A DNA stretch of 64,000 nt from Nitrososphaerota archaeon (GTDB taxonomy: Archaea; Thermoproteota; Nitrososphaeria; Nitrososphaerales; UBA183): NCBI GenBank assembly GCA_027886865.1, contig JAPCJR010000003.1:62001-126000 (forward strand), given 5' to 3'. The notes below the pieces were generated by a model. It saw nothing but the letters and a program-made list of their open reading frames with translations. It was not told the origin of the DNA and searched no databases. Shown piece after piece: positions 50,449-58,309 of this stretch. The position numbers and the translations under genes were made by a program. The first letter of the stretch is position 1; every line of letters starts with the position of its first letter.

Positions 50449-50697
50449 GTGAACTCAACTCCGCAGCCTTCCAAAAAACCGTTGAGTGTTCTTCAGAAGT
50501 CGATCAGCAAGTCTGCCGCGATAAGACTGAAGAACGAGATCGAGTACAGGGGAAAGGTATCCAACGTCGACCCGTACATGAACGTCATTCTGACCGACGC
50601 GGAGGAATACGAAAACGGGAAGCTGTCGGCCAACTACGGCAAGGTCGTGATCCGGGGTAACAACGTCCTCTACATCAGGCTCGACGATTCTCTCTGA
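50449..50697 (+). CDS. LSm (Sm-like) RNA-binding protein
   Basis: LSm proteins form a heptameric ring that binds U-rich RNA. The 82-residue protein has Sm1 (IRLKNEIEYRGKVSNVDPYMNVILTDAEEY) and Sm2 (KVVIRGNNVLYIRL). The GTG at 50449 follows a TTTTTATT box by ~36 nt; a GTG at 50434 is also possible. The SAM synthetase gene begins 7 bp after its stop. Confidence 0.92.
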   Translation: MNSTPQPSKKPLSVLQKSISKSAAIRLKNEIEYRGKVSNVDPYMNVILTDAEEYENGKLSANYGKVVIRGNNVLYIRLDDSL

Positions 50698-50704
50698 AAC
50701 GTGA

Positions 50705-51919
50705 ATGAATTTGGCTCGAACTCTGCACGTAGAGTCTCTGCGTGACTGCGTCTCCGACCTAGAGGTCGAGATAGTCGAGAGGAAGGGGATAGGACACCCC
50801 GACAGCATCATAGACGGGGCCTGCGAGGCCGTTTCCATAGCGCTCTCCGAGTATTACCTGGACAACTTCGACGCCATCCTACACCATAATGTCGACAAGG
50901 GCCTGCTCGTCGGGGGCCGGTCGAACGCCGTGTTCGGAGGAGGCAAGGTGATCGACCCGATCTACATCCTGGTCGCCGGCAGGGCCACCGACGTGGTGCC
51001 CTTCAAAGGGAAGAACGAGAAGGTGCCGGTCGAGGAGATATCCAAGAAGGCCATCGCGGACTACATCAGAGGGACGATGCGCTTCCTGGACCCCGAGAAG
51101 CACGTCCGCCTCGACACGATGATCAGGCAGGGTTCTCCGGACCTCATCTCGGTATTCCTCAGGAAGAAGCAGATGCCCGTCGCCAACGACACCTCGGTGG
51201 GCGTCGGTTTCGCGCCGCTCTCCCCGACGGAGAAGTCGGTCATGGACGTAGAGCAGCTGCTCAACTCTGCGAAGTTCAAGAAGAAGTACCCGGAGGTGGG
51301 AGAGGACGTCAAGGTTATGGGGATGCGCCGCAAGGGCAAGCTGAACATCACCGTCGCGGCGGCCATGGTCAGCGGCAAGATCCCGAACGCGTCGCACTAC
51401 GAGAGCGTCATGGGGGACGTCAGGGGCCAGGTCGAGGACCTCCTAGCCAAGGGCGACCTCGAGACCTCGCTCAGGCTCAACAGCGGAGACGACCCGAAGA
51501 GGGGCAGCTACTATCTCACGGTCACCGGGACCTCGGCAGAACAGGGCGATGACGGAAACACCGGCAGAGGCAACAGGGTGAACGGTCTGATCTCCCCGAT
51601 GAGGCAGTATTCCATGGAAGCAACGGCCGGCAAGAACCCGGTCAACCACACTGGCAAGCTCTTCAACGCCGTCGCGATCCTGGCCGCGGAGAGGATTACG
51701 AAGGAGGTCCCGGGCGTCAGGGAGGCCTACGTGCGGATATTGAGCAGGATCGGCAGCCCGATCGACCAGCCTCAGATCGCCAGCGCGGCGGTCGTGCTCG
51801 AGAAGGGACGGTCGTTCGCGCAGGTCCAGCCCGAGGTCCAGTCCGTCCTGGACGAATCGCTAGCCGACATTAGAAAGGTCACGCAGCTGATTCTGGCCCA
51901 GAGGATAGTCCTCTTCTAG
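50705..51919 (+). CDS. mat: Archaeal S-adenosylmethionine synthetase
   Basis: This enzyme makes SAM from methionine and ATP. The 404-residue protein is of the archaeal type, unrelated in length and motif order to bacterial MetK at first sight. IVERKGIGHPDSIIDGACEAVS (~24-45), HHNVDKGLLVGG (~58) and GDDGNTGRGNRVNGLISPMR (~280) are its conserved segments. It is co-transcribed with the LSm gene. The 3' end overlaps the RIO2 gene by 41 bp. Confidence 0.95.
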   Translation: MNLARTLHVESLRDCVSDLEVEIVERKGIGHPDSIIDGACEAVSIALSEYYLDNFDAILHHNVDKGLLVGGRSNAVFGGGKVIDPIYILVAGRATDVVPFKGKNEKVPVEEISKKAIADYIRGTMRFLDPEKHVRLDTMIRQGSPDLISVFLRKKQMPVANDTSVGVGFAPLSPTEKSVMDVEQLLNSAKFKKKYPEVGEDVKVMGMRRKGKLNITVAAAMVSGKIPNASHYESVMGDVRGQVEDLLAKGDLETSLRLNSGDDPKRGSYYLTVTGTSAEQGDDGNTGRGNRVNGLISPMRQYSMEATAGKNPVNHTGKLFNAVAILAAERITKEVPGVREAYVRILSRIGSPIDQPQIASAAVVLEKGRSFAQVQPEVQSVLDESLADIRKVTQLILAQRIVLF

Positions 51920-52805
51920 CCGCCTTTGCGCCGGGTTTCCCCTGGACGTAATCCAGCGACGACTCGATGTCCGACTCGACCCCATAAGCGCGCGAGAAGA
52001 ACCTTAGCACAGTCTCCACGTCGTGCCTCAACAGCTCCTTCGCGTTCGGATGGGTAGGCGGGACCCACTGGGGCCAATCTATCAGCCACGCTCTCCGCCC
52101 GTCCGTGAGGATGTTGTACTCGCTCAGGTCCCCGTTTATCATCTTGGCCTTGACGTATGCGTCCCTCACCGTCTTCAGGATCGTCTTGAGCAGGCGCTGG
52201 GGGTTGTCCAGCTCCGGCCTGTTGGTGAGTCTCACACCGGGAAGCTCTTGAAGGAGGACGGTGTGCCTGTCCCTGTCCACAGCGCGCGGCACGTTCTCGG
52301 TCATCTTCGCCAGCCTCGTGAGAGCTACGAATTCGTGCTTGGCTGCGTTGTAGTTGCTCGAGACCCAGGTGTTCGTCTCCGACTTGCCGCGCGCCCTCTT
52401 CCTCTTGACGTCCCTGAAGCTGGTTCTGCCTAGCCTGAACAGCTTGAGCGCGTACAGGTCGCTCGTCGCGGAGAGGACCTCGTAGACGTCCGACTCCTTC
52501 CCCTTGGCGATGAGCTTGCCGAGGGAGATCGCGTAGTCCAGGTCGGCGTAGTGCTTGAGCGCCAGCATGTCCATCGCGGGGGTGTAGATGATGTAGTTCT
52601 CCCCCTCGATGCCGATGAGCCGCCGCTTGTTCAGCTCATTCAGCGCATACCTTACCCGTTCGCGCGGCTGCCCGCTCGTCCTTACTATGGCGTCGAAGTT
52701 GGTGGTCCTGCCCACGATGGTGCACTTCTCGAGCCCCCTGAGGGCGCTCCACTCTTCGTCCTTCAGGAGCTTGATCTGGGCGGCGGCTACGTCGACGGTC
52801 GACAG
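51879..52805 (-). CDS. rio2: RIO2-type protein kinase (probable CTG start)
   Basis: RIO2 is an atypical kinase/ATPase for small-subunit ribosome maturation. The N-terminal winged helix and kinase domain are present: the loop GKLIAKGKESDVYEV, Lys in YALKLF, the catalytic loop INGDLSEYNIL and the metal loop LIDWPQ. The first ATG/GTG/TTG in frame (GTG at 52715) would cut off the start of the winged helix. Upstream residues DEEWSALRGLEKC fit RIO2, and the frame is bounded by a TAG, leaving CTG at 52805 as the best start (308 residues). Confidence 0.88.
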   Translation of the reverse strand: MSTVDVAAAQIKLLKDEEWSALRGLEKCTIVGRTTNFDAIVRTSGQPRERVRYALNELNKRRLIGIEGENYIIYTPAMDMLALKHYADLDYAISLGKLIAKGKESDVYEVLSATSDLYALKLFRLGRTSFRDVKRKRARGKSETNTWVSSNYNAAKHEFVALTRLAKMTENVPRAVDRDRHTVLLQELPGVRLTNRPELDNPQRLLKTILKTVRDAYVKAKMINGDLSEYNILTDGRRAWLIDWPQWVPPTHPNAKELLRHDVETVLRFFSRAYGVESDIESSLDYVQGKPGAKAARRGLSSGPESAA

Positions 52806-52852
52806 GTGGGATCTTCCTTGTGGTGCTCCGGCTGTCTAGCTTCTTGAAGGTT

Positions 52853-53446
52853 TCATCTGAAGCCGAGTCTCCTGAACGCGGGGCGCGCGGCGTAGATGAT
52901 GGCGATCGCTATCGGGATGTACGCCAGGTCGACCATCGTGAAGACGTCGCCGAACGCCGCGGCGAATCCTGCGTCGAGGCTCTCCGGGCTTCCGTACTGA
53001 AACAGGCCGTAGGTGTAGAACAATCCGTCAGATATGTAGAACGCTAATGTCTCGAATACCGTCGCGATGACCATCGCTGCCACGAGCCAGCGGGTCCCCT
53101 TCTTCGCAGCCCATGCGACGATGAGCGTCTCCGGCCCCCTCGCCCAGACGATCCCGAACGGGTAGATTGGCGACCCGCCGCCCCGGAAGGCTACGTTGTA
53201 GGCCTCGCCGATGAAACCTCCCATGGCCGTGGCCGAGAACGCAGTCCACCTGTCCGAGAGCGCGCTCAGAGCCAGGTAGATGGCCGGAGCCCATGTGAGC
53301 TCGTAGAGCGGTGGCGGCAATGGGATCGAGAGTATCGTACTGACCGCGATGAGCGCGGCGAAGACGGCGATGAGCGCCAGCCTGACGGAGGCCGCTACTC
53401 CGACCGCACTGATCAGGCCGCCCTTCTTCTCTTCCGCGGGAATCAC
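52853..53446 (-). CDS. ECF-type S component, probable thiamin-related importer
   Basis: The 197-residue membrane protein has about five to six helices. The region RLALIAVFAALIAVSTILSIPLPPPLYELTW is typical of S components; GGFIGEAYNVAF and FGIVWARGPETLIVAW follow. It is divergent from a ThiR-like regulator across a 25-bp palindrome, which points to thiamin or its pyrimidine/thiazole precursor as substrate. The GTG start is ~25 nt after a CTTATAAG box (53469-53476). Confidence 0.7.
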   Translation of the reverse strand: MIPAEEKKGGLISAVGVAASVRLALIAVFAALIAVSTILSIPLPPPLYELTWAPAIYLALSALSDRWTAFSATAMGGFIGEAYNVAFRGGGSPIYPFGIVWARGPETLIVAWAAKKGTRWLVAAMVIATVFETLAFYISDGLFYTYGLFQYGSPESLDAGFAAAFGDVFTMVDLAYIPIAIAIIYAARPAFRRLGFR

Positions 53447-53471
53447 GGAGGACGGCTCCTACGTCGTGCTT

Positions 53472-53496
53472 ATAAGTAACTTGACAAGTCACTTAT
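53472..53496. promoter_or_regulatory. 25-bp palindromic operator between S component and ThiR-like gene
   Basis: Arms ATAAGTAACTTG (53472-53483) and CAAGTCACTTAT (53485-53496) are inverted copies with one mismatch around a central A. The palindrome overlaps the minus-strand TATA box and lies just before the plus-strand start, so a bound repressor would block both. Confidence 0.65.
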
Positions 53497-53517
53497 GACG
53501 TGCACCCTCCGTGCGAG

Positions 53518-54417
53518 ATGATGGTGGACTCCTTTCTCCCTGCCATGCGTGAGTCGGTCGCGAGAAAGCTCAACGAGGAAGGATACTCCCAAGGGAAGAT
53601 AGCGACACTCCTGGGAGTCACCCAGGCCTCAGTGAGCCTCTATCTCAGGCCGGAGGGTAGGTCTGGCGCGCTTCTCGGCCGTCTGGGGATATCCGAGGAG
53701 CAGGGCTCGCTCTATACGTCGCTGCTCGCAGAGGACCTGAAGAAGAGCCCAGTCTACGCGGTCAATACGCTCTACTCCCTCTGGTCGGACGCGCTCGGGA
53801 GAGGCGCTCTCTGTGGTGCGCACCGAGGCGAGTATCCGGCGCTCGCCCAATGCGAGATGTGCGTGGTCAAATTCGGGCCGCAGACGGAGCCCGACGGGGA
53901 CGCTATCGAGCAGGTCGCTGCCGCTGTGAAGATGCTCGAGGCATCCTCGGCGTTCGTGCGAGTGATGCCCGAGGTATCCGTCAACATAGCTTATGCGCCG
54001 GTCGGCGCCAAGTCGCCCCAGGACGTCGTGGCCGTCCCTGGCAGGATCGTGAAGGTGAAGGGCATGCCCCGCTCTTTCATGAGGCCCGAGTACGGTGCCT
54101 CGACGCACGTGGCGAACGTGTTGCTCGCGGTGGTCTCCGGCAGTGGTGCAAAGCGGGCCGCGATGAACGTCAGGTACGACGCGAAGATGGGCTCCGTGAT
54201 CCGAAGGATGAAGCTCGCCACTCTGAGCGTCAGGGGAGGCCCTCAGATGGTGGAGAGCCTCAGGACGTCAATGGCGGGCCTCGCGAGGCAGCTCGACGCG
54301 CTCGTGGACCCTGGCGGCCCAGGGACCGAACCGGGCCTCTATCTTTTCGCAGAGAGCGCGACCGCCGTGGCCGCGCTGGGGCTGAAGGTGGCGAGGGCGT
54401 ACGCCGTCGCGCGCTAG
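53518..54417 (+). CDS. thiR: ThiR-like regulator (HTH + ThiN domain)
   Basis: The 299-residue protein has an N-terminal HTH (QGKIATLLGVTQASVSLYLRP). A ~170-residue C-terminal domain resembles ThiN, the thiamin-phosphate-synthase domain used as a ligand sensor in archaeal ThiR regulators: RPEYGASTHVANVLLAVV, AMNVRYDAKMG, and a closing segment with AESATAVAALGLKVA. A Cys-containing segment (CGAHRGEYPALAQCEMC ~92-108) sits between. The ATG at 53518 (or 53521) lies ~25 nt after CACTTAT. Ligand is probably thiamin phosphate, inferred from the family. Confidence 0.82.
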   Translation: MMVDSFLPAMRESVARKLNEEGYSQGKIATLLGVTQASVSLYLRPEGRSGALLGRLGISEEQGSLYTSLLAEDLKKSPVYAVNTLYSLWSDALGRGALCGAHRGEYPALAQCEMCVVKFGPQTEPDGDAIEQVAAAVKMLEASSAFVRVMPEVSVNIAYAPVGAKSPQDVVAVPGRIVKVKGMPRSFMRPEYGASTHVANVLLAVVSGSGAKRAAMNVRYDAKMGSVIRRMKLATLSVRGGPQMVESLRTSMAGLARQLDALVDPGGPGTEPGLYLFAESATAVAALGLKVARAYAVAR

Positions 54418-56105
54418 GCCGTGACCCTGACTTTCTTCTCATTCCTTGCGTCCGAAGCGGCAGCCTTCATGAATGCCGTGAAGATCGGCTCGGGGGCTTC
54501 AGGCCTGCTCACATACTCGGGATGGAACTGGGTCCCCATGTAGAATGGATGCCCCGGAATCTCGAGGACCTCAGCCCGCCGGCCGCCGTCGCTGAACGCA
54601 GAGAAGCGCATCCCCGCCTGCTCGAAGCGGTCCATGTACAGCTGGTTGAGCTCGTACCGGTGCCTGTGTCTTCCCCGGATCGTCTGCCTGCCGTAGACGT
54701 CGAAAGCCGCGCTCGGTTTGAGGACAGAGATGTCGTGGCCGCCCAGCCTCATCGTGCCGCCGAGCTCCGAGACGTCCTTCTGCTCGGGTAGGAGGTCGAT
54801 GACCGGATACTGAGTCTGCGGGTTGATTTCGGTGGAGTTAGCATCCTTCAGGCCTAGAACGTTGCGCGCGAAAGAGACGATAGAGAGCTGGAACCCGAAA
54901 CAAAGACCGAGCAGTGGTATTCCCTTCTCTCTGGCGTAGTTGGCAGCCCTGATCTTTCCCTCGGTCCCGCGGGTGCCGTATCCTTGAGGAAGTACTATCC
55001 CGTTCACTGAATCAAGGACCCGCAACCTAGACTGCTCACCCTCGAAGTCTTCCGACTCGATCCAGCGTATCTCCACGCCCGTGCCGTTCGCCGCTGCAGA
55101 GTGGTGCAGTGCGTGGTTCACGCTCACATAGCTGTCCATCAGGGTGACGTATTTGCCCACCAATCCGATGGTCACGGTGTCGTGGAAGCGAGAGAACCTG
55201 GATGCAACGCTGTCCCAAGCCGCGAGATTCGTCTTCCCGGCCCTTATCCGCAGGTGGTTCTTCACGGGCTTCAGTATCCCCTCTTTGTAAAGAGCCTCCG
55301 GGACCTGGTAGATGCTGTCGACATCGGGGTTCGAGATGACGCTGTCCATCGGGACGCTGGTGAAGAGTGCGATCTTCTCGCGCGCGTCCTTCGGAAGCGT
55401 CTTGTTTCCCCTGACGATCACGAGGTCGGGTTGTATCCCTATGCGGCGCAGTTCCTGGACGCTGTGTTGGGTGGGCTTCGTCTTCATCTCCCCGACGGAG
55501 TCTATCTGCGGCGCTAGGGTGACGTGGATAAAAAAAGTGCTAGCGAGTCCCTCCTCAAGCCTCATCTGCCTGAAGGCCTCTATGAACGGCTGGCTCTCGA
55601 TGTCGCCGACCGTCCCGCCGCACTCGATGACAACGACGTCGGCACCGCTCTTCCTAGCGAGGTCCCTGATCCTCCTCTTGATCTCGTCGGTGACGTGGGG
55701 GATTATCTGGACGCACTTACCGAGGTATCTCCCCTTGCGCTCGTCCTCGATGACCTTCCTGTAGACCTGGCCCGTGGTGATGTTATTGTCCCGGCTGAGG
55801 TCCTCGTTGAGGAACCTCTCGTAGTTCCCGATGTCCATGTCCGTCTCGCCGCCGTCGTCAGTGACGAACACTTCACCATGGGCGATCGGGTTCATCGTCC
55901 CCGCGTCGAAGTTGAGGTACGGGTCGACCTTCACACAGGTCACCTTCAAAGACGAGAGCTGGAGCAACTTGGCCAAGGAGGACGTTGTGATCCCCTTGCC
56001 GAGCCCGGACATCACCCCTCCCGTCACGAATACGTACTTGGGACGGTGGGACGGCACTCGGGGTCGAGTATCGACCGTTCTGCCGTCTCTTCGGGTGCTA
56101 GTCAT
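54414..56105 (-). CDS. pyrG: CTP synthase
   Basis: PyrG aminates UTP to CTP using glutamine. The 563-residue protein has the synthetase domain (VFVTGGVMSGLGKGITTSSLA ~27-47, VIECGGTVGDIESQPF ~160) and a class I glutaminase domain with LGLCFGFQLSIVSFAR (~398) and GTQFHPEYVSRP (~538). The family nucleophile motif is G-x-C-x-G; the Cys in LGLCFG is intact. Start ATG 56105. Confidence 0.95.
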   Translation of the reverse strand: MTSTRRDGRTVDTRPRVPSHRPKYVFVTGGVMSGLGKGITTSSLAKLLQLSSLKVTCVKVDPYLNFDAGTMNPIAHGEVFVTDDGGETDMDIGNYERFLNEDLSRDNNITTGQVYRKVIEDERKGRYLGKCVQIIPHVTDEIKRRIRDLARKSGADVVVIECGGTVGDIESQPFIEAFRQMRLEEGLASTFFIHVTLAPQIDSVGEMKTKPTQHSVQELRRIGIQPDLVIVRGNKTLPKDAREKIALFTSVPMDSVISNPDVDSIYQVPEALYKEGILKPVKNHLRIRAGKTNLAAWDSVASRFSRFHDTVTIGLVGKYVTLMDSYVSVNHALHHSAAANGTGVEIRWIESEDFEGEQSRLRVLDSVNGIVLPQGYGTRGTEGKIRAANYAREKGIPLLGLCFGFQLSIVSFARNVLGLKDANSTEINPQTQYPVIDLLPEQKDVSELGGTMRLGGHDISVLKPSAAFDVYGRQTIRGRHRHRYELNQLYMDRFEQAGMRFSAFSDGGRRAEVLEIPGHPFYMGTQFHPEYVSRPEAPEPIFTAFMKAAASDARNEKKVRVTA

Positions 56106-56314
56106 CTCTAGAATACCCCAAACCTCCGAACAAGCTCGATGAAGGCAAGGTGGAGGGATGGAAGAAGTAGTATTTTAGCGTGAATGTCTCATTACGCCCC
56201 AAGACGGGTTCGTCCCGACAGTGGCGCTGAGCGCGCGGCGCAGCTGGCGCTGAGCCGTCAAGCCGGTCGAGAACGATGCCTCATGACGGGGTCGGCGTGT
56301 GCCGGGCGCGGTGT
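56106..56314. other. Gene-free stretch before pyrG, part of a 470-bp gap
   Basis: This part holds the pyrG upstream region. A minus-strand GCTAAAATAC box (~56171-56180) is ~70 nt from the start, and a GGAGG sits ~17 nt before it, so a leadered transcript is possible. An 11-bp direct repeat TGGCGCTGAGC occurs at 56222 and 56245. I see no gene here. Confidence 0.3.
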
Positions 56315-56458
56315 CTACTTTCTACCGAATCTTCGGCGGCTGCCTGCGACCTGGACGCAGACCGGGCACTCAAACTGGCCTGGAGCTGTCTCGTTCATCC
56401 TAATCTTGTGGGTATTGCACAAAGTCCATACCGCAACTGGTTCTTCTCTTACTGACAC
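56315..56458 (-). CDS. Small zinc-ribbon protein (47 aa)
   Basis: A 47-codon frame opens with GTG 27 nt after a CCATAAAG box (minus strand, 56481-56490), the usual leaderless spacing. The product has C14 and H17 (TLCNTHK), then C31-P-V-C34 in a CPVC knuckle, giving four zinc ligands, and ends in a basic tail (RRRFGRK). This is a plausible small zinc-ribbon regulator or RNA-binding protein. No family is named. Confidence 0.6.
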   Translation of the reverse strand: MSVREEPVAVWTLCNTHKIRMNETAPGQFECPVCVQVAGSRRRFGRK

Positions 56459-56575
56459 GATACTTCGATAACGGGGATGGCTTTATGGCTTTGCACTCAA
56501 ATCCGTCCCAGGCTAGACGCTCCTTGTCGTCTGGCACCTTCTTTTATAGCCGGCCGTTGGCGCGGACCACTTAGT

Positions 56576-56842
56576 ATGACAAAAGAAGAAAAACAAGAGG
56601 AAGAAAGGGTCACCTTCTACACAAACCCGACGGTAATCCGGCACCTCAAGATTCACGGTATTCCGAAGAGCCGATTGGCGTTCAAAGAGATGGTCGCATC
56701 CGGGACCTCAGAGAAGCTCGACGGGGCGAAGGGCACCGCGCTCATAACCAGCCTGGGGCAGATAACCTTCAGGGATCACACTCAGCAGATCAACATAATG
56801 GACAAGATGAACGGGAAGACCATATCGACGATTCCAAAGTAG
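56576..56842 (+). CDS. Small conserved protein, unknown (88 aa)
   Basis: The 88-residue protein starts MTKEEKQEEERVTFYTNPTV and is mixed alpha/beta with no membrane segment. The ATG at 56576 is ~28 nt after CTTTTATAGC (56541-56550), so the gene is leaderless. RHLKIHGIPKSRLAFKEM suggests a small nucleic-acid-binding or swapped-hairpin protein, but I do not recognise it. Confidence 0.7.
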   Translation: MTKEEKQEEERVTFYTNPTVIRHLKIHGIPKSRLAFKEMVASGTSEKLDGAKGTALITSLGQITFRDHTQQINIMDKMNGKTISTIPK

Positions 56843-56983
56843 TCGCAGTAAGGGTAAAAACTGTGGAATTCGTGCTCCGGCGGGGGGTGTCACGGGGCGC
56901 GCGATATGCGTCGATTGGCCAAAAAGAGACGCGCTTATATACAACCTCCAAGACAGTCAGTTTCCCGGAGTTTTTGAGTCATC

Positions 56984-57928
56984 GTGTCGAACGCCTATAG
57001 GATAGATTCTGCGAGAGAAACGAAGATTGAGAGGGCGCCAGACAGGTGTCCACGCTGCGGACGCGCCTCCATGAGGAACGATTCCTCGCGTGGAGAGGTA
57101 TATTGCAGCAAGTGCGGTTTTGTAGTCAGAGAGAAGACGGTAGAGACTGGACCAGAATGGAGGTCCTTCTCAAATGAAGAAAAGGACGAGCGGAGCAGGA
57201 CGGGACTCCCGACATCCATCGCCATGCACGACATGGGACTTGCGACGACGATAGGCGGAGAGAACAGGGATGCCGCAGGCAAGTCTCTGAGCGGGTCCAT
57301 GAAGTCGAGCATGGAGCGAATGAGGACTTGGGACAGGAGAAGCCAGGTCCATGAGTCCGCTGACAGGAACCTAAGACAAGCGTTCAGTGAGCTCAGAAGG
57401 CTCTCCGAGAAGTTATCAGTCTCGGAATCGGTCACCGAGAAGGCTGCTTACATCTACCGCAAGGCACTGGAGAGGAGTCTGGTCAGGGGAAGGTCCATCA
57501 CGATGATCCTAGCGGCGTCGCTCTACGCGGCCTGCAGGGACAGGGATGTGCCGAGGACTCTGAAGGATGTAGCGGCAGCGAGTAACGTGAAGAAGAAGGA
57601 CATCGCAAGGTCATACAGGCTGCTGGTAAAGGAGATGGACATGAAGATGCCCGTCGTCAACCCTGCGAAGTGCGTCACAAAGATAGCCTCGAAGGCTAAT
57701 GTTAGCGAGAAGACGCAGAGGCGGGCGCTCCAGATTCTGCTAAAGGCCGAGGAGGCCCGGGTCTCGGCGGGGAAGGACCCGATGGGGCTCTCTGCATCTG
57801 CTATCTACGTGGCGTGCACCCTCGAAGGCGAGAACATCACCCAGCGCGATATTGCCGAAGCAGCGGGTGTGACTGAGGTCACGATTAGGAACCGCTACAA
57901 GGGCCTTAGGTCCGCTCTCGGAATCTGA
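56984..57928 (+). CDS. tfb: Transcription initiation factor B (TFB)
   Basis: TFB recruits RNA polymerase to TBP-bound TATA boxes. The 314-residue protein has the zinc ribbon (C22, C25, C41, C44), a B-reader/linker region (~60-105), and two cyclin-like repeats, the second ending in a C-terminal helix-turn-helix (ITQRDIAEAAGVTEVTIRNRYKGL ~283-306) that reads the BRE. GTG start. A TTATATAC box lies ~45-50 nt upstream, so this gene probably has a short leader. Confidence 0.96.
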   Translation: MSNAYRIDSARETKIERAPDRCPRCGRASMRNDSSRGEVYCSKCGFVVREKTVETGPEWRSFSNEEKDERSRTGLPTSIAMHDMGLATTIGGENRDAAGKSLSGSMKSSMERMRTWDRRSQVHESADRNLRQAFSELRRLSEKLSVSESVTEKAAYIYRKALERSLVRGRSITMILAASLYAACRDRDVPRTLKDVAAASNVKKKDIARSYRLLVKEMDMKMPVVNPAKCVTKIASKANVSEKTQRRALQILLKAEEARVSAGKDPMGLSASAIYVACTLEGENITQRDIAEAAGVTEVTIRNRYKGLRSALGI

Positions 57929-58110
57929 GCTCAAACTAAGGGAGTCGTCGGGGCGCCCCGATAATTCGAGTCTCAACGGGTAACGAGTCCGTCACGCCCA
58001 TACGTCTAATCGCCACGCTAGCGAGGGAATCGCTGCCTAGAGGGTGGATGCGGCACGCTTCCCGTGTTGCACGCGCAAAACATAAATTCGAATTGCTATC
58101 ATAGGACTCC
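57929..58110. other. Palindrome-rich intergenic region after tfb
   Basis: A perfect 14-bp palindrome TCGGGGCGCCCCGA occupies 57948-57961. A hairpin AGCGA-GGGAA-TCGCT lies near 58021-58035. The region ends with the ATAAATTCG box of the 40-codon gene. I tested it by eye for a tRNA and found none. A small RNA or terminator is possible. Confidence 0.3.
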
Positions 58111-58233
58111 GTGCCCAAGAAAGCGAAGAAGGACGAGCCTGAGGCTGTCCTAGATATCTACGAGCGCTGGCTCAGGAAGCAGCCGGTGAAGGATGTCAAG
58201 GCCAGACCGGGCTTCATAAGCGGCGAAGAATAG
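58111..58233 (+). CDS. Very small basic/acidic protein (40 aa)
   Basis: A 40-codon frame starts with GTG ~26 nt after CATAAATTCG (58081-58090) and ends at TAG 58231-58233. The product is charged and helical (MPKKAKKDEPEAVLDIYERW start). The promoter spacing and codon use suggest a real leaderless gene. No family is recognised. Confidence 0.55.
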   Translation: MPKKAKKDEPEAVLDIYERWLRKQPVKDVKARPGFISGEE

Positions 58234-58309
58234 CACCAGCCGTTTCCGCCTGATATTTTCCTTTCGAAGCGTTTGGCCTGTTGTCGCCGGACGCTGATGT
58301 CGTTCTTCT

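Noticed and set aside
56222..56255. Direct repeat TGGCGCTGAGC as an origin or iteron array
   Set aside because: Only two copies, GC-rich, with no A/T-rich unwinding element or Orc1/Cdc6 gene nearby.
57929..58110. Possible tRNA suggested by a TTCGAGTC segment
   Set aside because: No acceptor stem, D-arm or anticodon arm could be drawn on either strand.
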